Both the position numbers and the translations under genes were made by a program. From the NCBI GenBank assembly GCA_903906325.1, contig CAIVJV010000074.1, forward strand, positions 1 through 14,653: DNA of 14,653 nt. The letters are read 5' to 3'. Source of the stretch: an uncultured Gemmatimonadota bacterium (lineage in GTDB: Bacteria; Gemmatimonadota; Gemmatimonadetes; Gemmatimonadales; Gemmatimonadaceae). Position 1 is the first letter of the stretch, and every line of letters begins with the position of its first letter. Positions 1-6,914 of the stretch are shown in pieces. The notes under the pieces were generated by a model. The model saw nothing but the letters and a program-made list of their open reading frames with translations, searched no databases and was not told the origin of the DNA.

Positions 1-720
1 CCCGCCCTCCTCGCCCTCGCGGTCCTCCTCTGTCTCCCTCCGATGGCCCGAGGACAGCGAGCCGGCACGAGTGCCGACTCCTTCCCCCTCCCCAACCGTC
101 CGGTGTCTCGGATCGTGGCCCCCCGATGGATCGCCGAAGAGGAGCGCGATGGCTACGGCGAAGCCGATCGCGTGCTCCGCGTGCTGCAGATCGGCCCGGG
201 CGCCCGCGTGGCAGATATCGGGGCCGGCGATGGGTACTACGTGGCGGCGCTGGCGGCGCGTGTCGGGCCGACCGGGATGGTGTACGGCGAGGATATCGAG
301 CCCCGCTACCTCCGGCTGCTCCGGAATCGTCAGACCGAGGAGGGGTGGAAGAACGTGCAGGTGATCGAGGGGACGGCGGGCGACCCGAAGCTCCCACCGG
401 GAAGCATCGACGTCGCGCTGATGATCCACATGTACCATGAGATCAGCGCCCCCTTCGAGTTATTGCACCGCCTCGCCCCGGCGTTTCGTGCGGGGGGTCG
501 TCTCGCGATCCTCGATATCGATGCACCGACCGACCGGCATGGGACCCCGCCCCGCCTGCTCGTCTGCGAACTGCAGGCGATGGGCTACCTGCGGGTCCGC
601 CGTGAGGAGATGGCGGATGGGGCCTACCTGATGATCTTCAGCACCCCCGATGCGGTGCGGCGGACGACGAGCGCGGCCGATGTGCGCACCCGGGTGGCGC
701 AGGCGAACTGCCGGGCCTGA
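1..720 (+). CDS. Exported-looking class I SAM-dependent methyltransferase, 5' end cut by the window edge
   Basis: Likely transfers a methyl group from S-adenosylmethionine to an unknown acceptor. Counting from the first in-window ATG (base 43), the SAM-binding motif I is VADIGAGDG at residues 56-64. An acidic motif (VYGEDIEP) follows, then a LPPGSIDVALMIHMYHEI stretch typical of post-motif strands. The frame is open from base 1. The 14 codons before the ATG read PALLALAVLLCLPP, followed by MARGQ, which looks like a signal-peptide hydrophobic core and cleavage region. The real start is therefore probably upstream of the window and the ATG at 43 is internal. It converges with tadA. A secreted SAM-dependent enzyme is odd because SAM is cytoplasmic; the hydrophobic stretch could instead anchor the protein. 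Family call is firm; substrate and localisation are inference. Confidence 0.8.
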   Translation, partial: PALLALAVLLCLPPMARGQRAGTSADSFPLPNRPVSRIVAPRWIAEEERDGYGEADRVLRVLQIGPGARVADIGAGDGYYVAALAARVGPTGMVYGEDIEPRYLRLLRNRQTEEGWKNVQVIEGTAGDPKLPPGSIDVALMIHMYHEISAPFELLHRLAPAFRAGGRLAILDIDAPTDRHGTPPRLLVCELQAMGYLRVRREEMADGAYLMIFSTPDAVRRTTSAADVRTRVAQANCRA

Positions 721-759
721 CCTCGCGGCCTGACCTCGCGGCCTGACCTCGCGGCCTGA
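721..759. repeat. Three perfect tandem copies of a 13-bp unit
   Basis: The unit CCTCGCGGCCTGA occurs at 721-733, 734-746 and 747-759, directly after the methyltransferase stop. The end of that gene (GGCCTGA) matches the end of the unit, so the array probably grew out of the stop region. Each copy carries a TGA. Because 13 is not a multiple of 3, the TGAs at 718, 731, 744 and 757 put plus-strand stops in all three frames. It fills nearly all of the gap between two converging genes. I see no U-tract terminator here. Confidence 0.9.
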
Positions 760-766
760 TCAGTGC

Positions 767-1264
767 CTAGGTCGCGCGCTCGCGCCCCCGCCGCTCAGCG
801 AAGAAGCGTTGCAGCAGCGCACCGCACTCGTCGGCGCGCACCCCGCCCTGCACCTCGGGGCGGTGGTTGAGCTTGGGATGCCGCAGCAGGTCGCTGACCG
901 ACCCCGCCATCCCCGCCTTGTCATCCCACGCGCCGAAGACCACGCGACCTACGCGCGCGAGGACGATCGCCCCCGCACACATCGCGCAGGGCTCGAGGGT
1001 GACGTAGAGGGTGGCACCAGGCAGACGGGGCTCACGGAGGGCATAGGCCGCCGCGCGGAGCACGCGGAGCTCCGCATGTTGTGTGGCATCGTGACCGCTC
1101 ACCATCGCGTTCGATCCGCGCGCGACGATCGTCCCGCTCTGCACGACGACCGCCCCCACCGGCACCTCACCAGCGGCGGCCGCCCGCTCGGCCTCCGCGA
1201 GCGCCTGCCCCATCCACCAGGCGTCCTCCTCCGCACGATTGGCGAAGACGACGGGGGCCGTCAT
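767..1264 (-). CDS. tadA: tRNA-specific adenosine deaminase TadA
   Basis: Deaminates adenosine-34 to inosine in the anticodon of tRNA-Arg(ACG) in the cytoplasm. The cytidine-deaminase-fold zinc motif is complete: H63-A-E65, with E65 the proton shuttle, and PCAMC with C93 and C96. The family's tail pattern (LNHRPEV followed by ADECGALLQRFFAERR) is present, and 165 aa is a normal length. I chose the ATG at 1264 because it overlaps the stop of the upstream lipoprotein gene as ATGA. A GTG at 1276 would add only four residues. It is the last gene of the clpB unit and is probably translated by coupling. No obvious terminator follows before the tandem repeat. Confidence 0.94.
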   Translation of the reverse strand: MTAPVVFANRAEEDAWWMGQALAEAERAAAAGEVPVGAVVVQSGTIVARGSNAMVSGHDATQHAELRVLRAAAYALREPRLPGATLYVTLEPCAMCAGAIVLARVGRVVFGAWDDKAGMAGSVSDLLRHPKLNHRPEVQGGVRADECGALLQRFFAERRGRERAT

Positions 1265-2223
1265 GCGGGGACCCACCCGTAGTGATCGCGGAGGTACGCG
1301 AGGAGCGCGGTCACGAAGACCTCGGCGAACCCTGCCCGGTTCGCCTCGGTATCGCGGAGGCCGGTGTAATGACTCTCGATCTGGATCGCATCGAACGGGC
1401 TCGCGACAAGCGACCCATGCCGCACCGTATTGAACCCGCCATTGAAATAGTCATGTCCAGCGAGTGGCGCTGGGTCCGCGTCGGATGGAACCGCGGGGAT
1501 CCCGAGCGCGCTGAATCGACTGCCGAGGCTGCGCGGCCCGCGCAGCAGGACCGCACCGGAATCCCGCGAGAGCGCGACCCGGCTCAGCTGCGCGACGGAA
1601 CTCGTGGCCAGGAGCGGCGTCACCGCCGCATCCGAGAGGCGAAGCTCGCTCGCCGACAGGAGATAGCCGAGTTCCAGGCGCTGGATGACGTGCCCATGCC
1701 CGTGGAGGTCGATCACCAGCCCGCGCGGATGCAGGCGCTGGGCCCGCGCCTTGGCCGAGTCGATCGCGGCGTGGAACTGCGACCACATCGGGGCGAGAGG
1801 CGCGTAGCCCGCGGTCGCCTCCTGTAGGTCGCGGTTCGCATCGAACTTCCGACGATGCAATCGGTTGATCACCAGGAAGGGTCGCTTCCCGATGCGCCCG
1901 GAGAAGGCGTCGCTGATCGCCCGCGCGAGCACCTGGGTGTTCAGGTCGTTGCCGGTGACGCACCCCGCGCAGACGCGGTCCGGGAGCGACGTGGGGGTCA
2001 GGTCCCCCCCGTGCGGCGCGATGATGACCAACGGGATCTGTCCATCGATGCCCTCGACCCAGTCCGCGATGGGGAGCGGCACCGCGGGCGTGGTCGGCGT
2101 GGTGGTGGTAGGCGGTGCCGTCGGCGCGTCGGCCTTGGTCCCCGCCCCACACCCGACGGCGCTGAGGATCCCCAGGATCCCCAGCGCCGCCGTGACCACC
2201 GAATGTGGACCGCGACGGATCAT
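1261..2223 (-). CDS. N-formylglutamate-amidohydrolase-like lipoprotein
   Basis: Predicted surface or periplasmic hydrolase of unknown substrate, 320 aa. The N-terminus has a hydrophobic core and a lipobox-like AVGC with Cys25 as the lipidation site. A Thr/Pro-rich linker (about residues 34-51) follows. The catalytic part shows features of the FGase family (zinc-dependent amidohydrolases related to HutG): APHGG with His71, NRLHRRKFDANRD at 120-132, VIDLHGHGH at 170-178, and near the C-terminus IQIESHY. Family members cleave amide bonds to acidic amino acids or in capsule-like polymers. The lipoprotein form makes histidine catabolism unlikely, and no hut gene is nearby. It overlaps clpB (ATGA at 2220-2223) and tadA (ATGA at 1261-1264). 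Family call is moderately sure; substrate is unknown. Confidence 0.72.
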   Translation of the reverse strand: MIRRGPHSVVTAALGILGILSAVGCGAGTKADAPTAPPTTTTPTTPAVPLPIADWVEGIDGQIPLVIIAPHGGDLTPTSLPDRVCAGCVTGNDLNTQVLARAISDAFSGRIGKRPFLVINRLHRRKFDANRDLQEATAGYAPLAPMWSQFHAAIDSAKARAQRLHPRGLVIDLHGHGHVIQRLELGYLLSASELRLSDAAVTPLLATSSVAQLSRVALSRDSGAVLLRGPRSLGSRFSALGIPAVPSDADPAPLAGHDYFNGGFNTVRHGSLVASPFDAIQIESHYTGLRDTEANRAGFAEVFVTALLAYLRDHYGWVPA

Positions 2224-4805
2224 GCGAGCTCGAAGACGAGGTGGCCACCGGCGGCGCGTGCCACGATGGCGTCGCCGTCCTTGAACTTGCCCTCGAGCAG
2301 CGCCATCGCCAATGGGTTCTGCACCAATCGCTGGATGGTCCGCTTCAGCGGCCGTGCCCCGAAGGCGGGGTCGTACCCCTCGGTGGCGAGGAGCTGCTTG
2401 GCCTCATCGGTCACGGTGAGGGTGATCTTCTTCTCGGCCAAGAGCTTCGCCATCCGGACCAGCTGGAGGTCGACGATCGTCGCGATCTGCGCTTCGCCGA
2501 GGGGCCGGAAGATGACGATGTCATCGACGCGATTGAGGAACTCGGGTCGGAAGTGCTGCCGCAGCGCCCCCGTCACCTGCGTCTCTACCAACGCCCAGTC
2601 GCTCGTCCCCGTCTCCAGGATCCACTGCGACCCGATGTTCGAGGTCATGATGATGACGGTGTTGCGGAAGTCGACGGTGCGCCCCTGCGAGTCGGTGAGC
2701 CGACCGTCATCGAGAATCTGCAGCAGGATGTTGAACACGTCCGGATGGGCCTTCTCGATCTCGTCGAAGAGGATCACGCTGTAGGGCCGACGCCGGATCG
2801 CCTCGGTGAGCTGCCCGCCCTCCTCGAAGCCCACGTACCCCGGAGGCGCACCGATCAATCGGGCCACGGCATGCTTCTCCATGTACTCCGACATGTCGAG
2901 GCGCACCATCGCCTGCTCATCGTCGAAGAGGAACTCGGCGAGCGCGCGTGCGGTCTCCGTCTTCCCGACGCCGGTGGGACCGAGGAAGATGAACGAGCCG
3001 ACCGGACGGTTGGGGTCCTGCAGCCCGGCGCGCGAGCGCCGCACCGCATTCGCCACCGCCTGCACCGCCTCGGCCTGCCCGACGACGCGCTTGGCGAGCT
3101 CCTGATCGAGGGCGGCGAGTCGCTCCCGCTCGGACTCGAGCATCCGCGTGACGGGGATCCCCGTCCACCGCGCGACGATCTCCGCGATGTCGTCGGCCCC
3201 GACCTCCTCCTTGAGGAACTGCGTGCCGTTGGCCTTCTGCGCATGGAGCCGGTCCTCGATCTGCTTGAGCTCGGCCTCCAGCTGCGGGACGCGCCCGTAC
3301 TGGATCTCGGCGGCCGTGCCGAGGTCACCGGCGCGGGTGGCGCGCTCGGCCTCGGTGCGGGCCTCGTCGATCCGCTGCTTCACACGACCCACCTCGCCGA
3401 GGGCGTCCTTCTCGAGCTGCCACTGCGCCTTCATCGCGCCGGAGCGCTCCTGGAGTTGGGCCAACTCCTGCTCGAGCGCCGTCCGCCGCTCGACGGTGGC
3501 GGCGTCCTTCTCCTTGGCGAGGGCCTGCCGCTCGATCTCGAGCTGCACCACACGGCGCTCGACCTCGTCGATCTCCTGCGGGAGGGAGTCGATCTCGATG
3601 CGGAGCCGCGAGGCCGCCTCGTCCATGAGGTCGATCGCCTTGTCGGGCAAGAAGCGATCCCCGATGTAGCGATTGGAGAGGATGGCCGCAGCGACCACGG
3701 CGCCATCGGTGATGCGGACGCCATGGTGCGACTCATAGCGCTCCTTGAGGCCGCGCAGGATCGCGATGGTGTTCTCGACCGTCGGTTCACCGACGAAGAC
3801 GGGTTGGAAGCGCCGCTCGAGCGCAGGATCCTTCTCCACGTGCTGCCGGTATTCGTCCAGCGTCGTCGCCCCGACCACGCGCAGCTCCCCCCGCGCGAGC
3901 ATCGGCTTGAGCATGTTGCCGGCGTCCATCGACCCTTCGGCCTTCCCTGCCCCGACCAGGGTGTGGAGCTCATCGATGAAGACCACGAAGCGCCCCTCGC
4001 TCGCGGTGATCTCCTTGAGGACCGCCTTGAGGCGCTCCTCGAACTCGCCGCGGAACTTGGCCCCGGCGATCAGCGCGCCCAAATCAAGCGCGACGAGCTG
4101 CTTGTCCCGCAGCGACTCAGGGACGTCACCGTTCACGATGCGCTGCGCGAGTCCCTCGGCGATCGCGGTCTTGCCGACGCCGGGCTCACCGATGAGGACG
4201 GGATTGTTCTTGGTGCGGCGCGAGAGCACCTGGATGACGCGCCGGATCTCCTCGTCGCGACCGATGACCGGGTCGAGCTTCCCCTTCCGCGCATCGGCGG
4301 TGAGGTCGCGGGTGTACTTCTCGAGCGCCAGATACTGCGTCTCCGGCGATTGATCGGTGACACGATGGGCCCCGCGCACGGCGGTGAGGGCCTCCCGGAG
4401 CGCGGCCGGGGTGGCGCGCTGGGCCTTGAGCAACGCGGCCGACTCCGCCCCCTTGGTATCAGCGAGGGCGATCAACAGATGCTCGGTGGAGACATACGCG
4501 TCGCCCAGCGGCTTGGCCTCGCGCTCTGCGGCGTCGAGGACGGCCGAGAGTTCACGCGAGGCGGTGGGCTGCGCGTCCGACTGCTTGGGATAGCGGGCGA
4601 GCTCGCGCTCGAGCGCGTCCTGCAGCGCGGGGATCGCTACGCCGAGCTTCTGGAGGATGGGGACGACGATCCCCTCGTCCTGCGCGAGCAGGGCGGCGAG
4701 GAGGTGGGTGTCGTGCACCTGCGGGTTCCCGGCCTGACGCGCGCGGGTCGCGGCGTCGGCGAGCGCCTCCTGGGACGTCATGGTCAGACGATCAGGGGAG
4801 AGCAT
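2220..4805 (-). CDS. clpB: ATP-dependent chaperone ClpB (protein disaggregase)
   Basis: Cytoplasmic hexameric AAA+ machine that, with DnaK/DnaJ/GrpE, pulls aggregated proteins apart after heat stress. At 861 aa it is the usual length. The Clp N-terminal repeat domain covers about residues 1-145. AAA1 has Walker A GEPGVGKT at 206-213 and Walker B VVFIDE near 274-279. The ClpB-specific coiled-coil middle domain lies at about 405-525. AAA2 has Walker A GPTGVGKT at 609-616, pore loop GYVGFEEGG near 656-664 and Walker B VILFDE near 677-682. There is no ClpA/ClpX-type IGF loop, which fits a disaggregase rather than a ClpP partner. The ATG at 4805 opens MLSPDRLT, which aligns with the family start, but no Shine-Dalgarno sequence lies within 20 nt upstream. 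First gene of a unit with the lipoprotein and tadA. Confidence 0.97.
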   Translation of the reverse strand: MLSPDRLTMTSQEALADAATRARQAGNPQVHDTHLLAALLAQDEGIVVPILQKLGVAIPALQDALERELARYPKQSDAQPTASRELSAVLDAAEREAKPLGDAYVSTEHLLIALADTKGAESAALLKAQRATPAALREALTAVRGAHRVTDQSPETQYLALEKYTRDLTADARKGKLDPVIGRDEEIRRVIQVLSRRTKNNPVLIGEPGVGKTAIAEGLAQRIVNGDVPESLRDKQLVALDLGALIAGAKFRGEFEERLKAVLKEITASEGRFVVFIDELHTLVGAGKAEGSMDAGNMLKPMLARGELRVVGATTLDEYRQHVEKDPALERRFQPVFVGEPTVENTIAILRGLKERYESHHGVRITDGAVVAAAILSNRYIGDRFLPDKAIDLMDEAASRLRIEIDSLPQEIDEVERRVVQLEIERQALAKEKDAATVERRTALEQELAQLQERSGAMKAQWQLEKDALGEVGRVKQRIDEARTEAERATRAGDLGTAAEIQYGRVPQLEAELKQIEDRLHAQKANGTQFLKEEVGADDIAEIVARWTGIPVTRMLESERERLAALDQELAKRVVGQAEAVQAVANAVRRSRAGLQDPNRPVGSFIFLGPTGVGKTETARALAEFLFDDEQAMVRLDMSEYMEKHAVARLIGAPPGYVGFEEGGQLTEAIRRRPYSVILFDEIEKAHPDVFNILLQILDDGRLTDSQGRTVDFRNTVIIMTSNIGSQWILETGTSDWALVETQVTGALRQHFRPEFLNRVDDIVIFRPLGEAQIATIVDLQLVRMAKLLAEKKITLTVTDEAKQLLATEGYDPAFGARPLKRTIQRLVQNPLAMALLEGKFKDGDAIVARAAGGHLVFELA

Positions 4806-4838
4806 ATGGGCGTCGGGTCAGGCGTGAAGGTCGAGAGG

Positions 4839-4876
4839 GCTCGCGCGTGCACATGGGGGGGGTGCACGGTGCGAGC
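4839..4876. promoter_or_regulatory. Imperfect inverted repeat with a G8 run in the clpB leader
   Basis: Two 6-bp blocks form each arm. GCTCGC (4839-4844) matches GCGAGC (4871-4876), and GTGCAC (4847-4852) matches GTGCAC (4862-4867). The arms are joined by 2 and 3 unpaired bases and separated by a 9-nt loop that includes most of a run of eight G (4855-4862). It lies 34 nt upstream of the clpB ATG. It could be an operator for a heat-shock repressor or an RNA hairpin in the leader. The arms do not match CIRCE or HAIR consensus well, so no regulator is named. Confidence 0.5.
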
Positions 4877-4930
4877 GGACTCTGGTGTCTACCCCACGGC
4901 GGCGCATATCGCAGGCCACGCCATCTCTGC

Positions 4931-4983
4931 CGAAACGGCGGAGCATGGGAGTGGGTGGCAGGGCGACCCGACGAAACGGCGGA
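4931..4983. repeat. Pair of 12-bp direct repeats upstream of clpB
   Basis: CGAAACGGCGGA occurs at 4931-4942 and again at 4972-4983, with start-to-start spacing of 41 bp, about four helical turns. Both copies lie in the non-coding stretch between selB and clpB. Two same-face copies could be sites for one regulator; this is inference only. Confidence 0.55.
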
Positions 4984-5004
4984 ACGAAGGGAGGATGAAG
5001 ACTC

Positions 5005-5054
5005 AAGGCTGAAGGCAGAAAGCTGAGGACTTTCAGCTTTCAGCTTCCAGCCTT
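5005..5054. terminator. Long imperfect hairpin across the selB stop codon, possible terminator
   Basis: A 22-nt arm (5005-5026) pairs with 5033-5054 around a 6-nt loop (5027-5032). The inner 9 bp are perfect (GAAAGCTGA with TCAGCTTTC). The outer part has two mismatches and one potential G-U pair. The selB TGA (5040-5042) is inside one arm. There is no U-tract on either side, so as an intrinsic terminator it is atypical; it may instead stabilise the 3' end of the btu-recO-selB mRNA. Confidence 0.5.
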
Positions 5055-6914
5055 CAGCTTCCAGCCTTCCGCTGCTCCCGGAAATCTCCGCCCGGCCTCA
5101 GACCGACGCGAGATCCCGCGTGCGTCGCACCATTCCAAGAATGGGATCAGCCATTTGCGCGTGATCCCGAGGACCTCGCGGAGTTCCGAGGGGGCGTAGG
5201 TCACCTCGGGGCGCACATGGGCCGCGAGCCGCGCGAGGAGGGTCTCCACCGCCTCGTGGGCGAACCACCACTCGAGCCCCACCTGCACCACCGCCCCCTC
5301 CTTCTGCAGCAGCTTCAGGAGCGCGACGACCTCGTTCCCCCACATGGCCTTGAGCTCGGTCAACGTGGGCGGTTCGATCCCCGCGCTCCGGAGACGCTCA
5401 AGGATCTCGTCCTTCGCGGATCGTGCCCCCGCACCGGCACCGGCGCGATACCCCGGGAGCCGCAGCGTCGCGCCTTCGATGACGATCAGCTGTGCACGCT
5501 CCGCGCGACGAATCACCTCGTCCGCGATCGTGACCTGGCCGCTCAGGTACTGTCGCGCCTCCTGCCGATCGAGCCCGGGGGCGAGCGGCTGCTCCGCATG
5601 GGCACGCTCGAGCCGCGCGAGGAGCCGGTGCCTGAGCTGCTCCACGGTCTCGTGGCGAATGAGTCGCTCGCCGATCCGCGTGACCTTCGCGAGATCCTTC
5701 ACGAGTCGGTCCACCTGCGATGATCGCACCCCGAGCCGCTGGGGGACCTCCGCGAGAGCGAGTCCGGCGGCCCCCGCCTCGTCAAGCATCCACTCGAGCC
5801 GCAGGGTGAGGCTCGCCTCCGGCGCCGGCCAGGGGCGGGCACGTCGGGAGCGCGGCACCGCATCGGTCACCACGCCGCCACCGATGGTACCGACGGGGGA
5901 CCCCCCTCGCAGGACGACGCGATCGCCACCCCGGGCGAGGATGGGGGTATCGAGCACGAGCCGCACGGCGCGCGCGGTCCCGGGGAGCAGCTCCCCACCC
6001 ACGGCGATCACCCGTGCCCCACACTCCTGCGTCCCGAGATGGAACCGCACCCGCGTGCGCGGGCCGAGCCGGTGTGCGTCGGGAAGGAGGGTGAGATCGG
6101 CACGCAGGACCTGCGTGGTCTCCCACGGCTCGTCGGCGCGGACGAGGGTCGCCCCCACCGGGATCGCCTCACGATCGATCCCCGCGAGGGCGACGGCGAC
6201 GCGATGGCCCGCCCGGATCGCATCGACCTTGCTCCCGTGCGACTCGAGTCCGCGCACGCGTGCCACCTGTTCACCTGGGAGGATCCGGACGGCGGCCTCA
6301 CGTCGGAGCCCTCCGCTCCACCCCGTGCCGGTCACCACGGTCCCCGCTCCCGCCACAGAGAAGACGCGGTCGATCGGCAACCGCCAGGGCTCCCCCTCGC
6401 CGCGCGCCGGGACCTGTGCACAGACGACGGTGAGCGCGGTGCGGAGCGCCTCGATCCCCTCCCCCGTCACCGCGGAGACGGGCAGGACGGGCGCGCCGTG
6501 GAGCGTCGACCCCGCGAGCACGCCCTGGACCTCCTCGACCGCGAGGCCCCGCAGCTCGGTGTCCACGAGATCCGCCTTGGTGAGCGCGACCACCCCCCCA
6601 CGGATGCCCAGGAGCGAGAGGATCGCGAGATGCTCGCGTGTCTGCGGGCGGACCCCCTCCGTGGCATCGACGACGAGGAGGGCGAGGTCGATCCCACTCG
6701 CACCGGCGAGCATCGTCCGGACGAACCCCTCATGTCCTGGCACATCCACCATGCCGACGGTGCCGATCCCGTCGAGGACCAACGGCGCGAACCCCAAGGC
6801 GATCGTGATCCCACGCCGTCGCTCCTCCGGCAACCGGTCGGTCTCGACCCCGGTGAGGGCGCGCACGAGCGCCGTCTTCCCGTGATCGATGTGCCCCGCG
6901 GTCCCGATGATCAT
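5040..6914 (-). CDS. selB: Selenocysteine-specific translation elongation factor SelB
   Basis: GTPase that brings selenocysteyl-tRNA to UGA codons followed by a SECIS hairpin. At 624 aa it is close to E. coli SelB. The G-domain motifs are G1 GHIDHGKT at 7-14, the switch sequence RRRGITI at 32-38, DVPGHE at 57-62 and TKAD at 112-115. EF-Tu-like domains 2 and 3 follow to about residue 350. The C-terminal third has the repeated winged-helix character that binds SECIS RNA. The ATG at 6914 overlaps the recO stop (ATGA) and gives the canonical MIIGTAGHIDHGKT start; an upstream in-frame extension through recO is not credible. The final residues come from the CAGCTTCCAGCCTT repeat. No selA, selD, selC or selenoprotein is visible here. 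Confidence 0.93.
   Translation of the reverse strand: MIIGTAGHIDHGKTALVRALTGVETDRLPEERRRGITIALGFAPLVLDGIGTVGMVDVPGHEGFVRTMLAGASGIDLALLVVDATEGVRPQTREHLAILSLLGIRGGVVALTKADLVDTELRGLAVEEVQGVLAGSTLHGAPVLPVSAVTGEGIEALRTALTVVCAQVPARGEGEPWRLPIDRVFSVAGAGTVVTGTGWSGGLRREAAVRILPGEQVARVRGLESHGSKVDAIRAGHRVAVALAGIDREAIPVGATLVRADEPWETTQVLRADLTLLPDAHRLGPRTRVRFHLGTQECGARVIAVGGELLPGTARAVRLVLDTPILARGGDRVVLRGGSPVGTIGGGVVTDAVPRSRRARPWPAPEASLTLRLEWMLDEAGAAGLALAEVPQRLGVRSSQVDRLVKDLAKVTRIGERLIRHETVEQLRHRLLARLERAHAEQPLAPGLDRQEARQYLSGQVTIADEVIRRAERAQLIVIEGATLRLPGYRAGAGAGARSAKDEILERLRSAGIEPPTLTELKAMWGNEVVALLKLLQKEGAVVQVGLEWWFAHEAVETLLARLAAHVRPEVTYAPSELREVLGITRKWLIPFLEWCDARGISRRSEAGRRFPGAAEGWKLKAGS
5041..5068. repeat. 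Two tandem copies of a 14-bp unit at the 3' end of selB
   Basis: CAGCTTCCAGCCTT occurs at 5041-5054 and 5055-5068, perfectly repeated. Degenerate relatives of the unit (CAGCTTT, AAGGCTGAAGGC) extend to about 5005. On the minus strand it encodes the last residues of SelB (EGWKLKAGS), beyond the part expected from the family, so the repeat appears to have grown into the gene's end. Confidence 0.8.

Noticed and set aside
1265..1276. GTG at 1276 as the tadA start
   Set aside because: Possible, but it adds only four residues; the ATG at 1264 follows the ATGA overlap pattern of this operon.
4851..4858. CCCCATGT (minus strand), matching a sigma-32 heat-shock -10 box before clpB
   Set aside because: No CTTGAA-like -35 at a suitable distance, and the match is partly created by the C8 run.
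4839..4876. Calling the clpB leader palindrome a CIRCE (HrcA) element
   Set aside because: The central spacing of 9 agrees, but the arms do not match TTAGCACTC/GAGTGCTAA.
5000..5008. ACTCAAG, half of a HAIR (HspR) operator, upstream of clpB
   Set aside because: The opposite half (CTTGAGT) is missing at the required spacing, so it is a half-site by chance.
2205..5012. Very long plus-strand open frame (over 900 codons) across the clpB region
   Set aside because: It is antisense to clpB, whose minus-strand protein has complete family motifs. The antisense product is low-complexity and rich in Glu, Arg and Leu, as expected of a GC-rich shadow frame.
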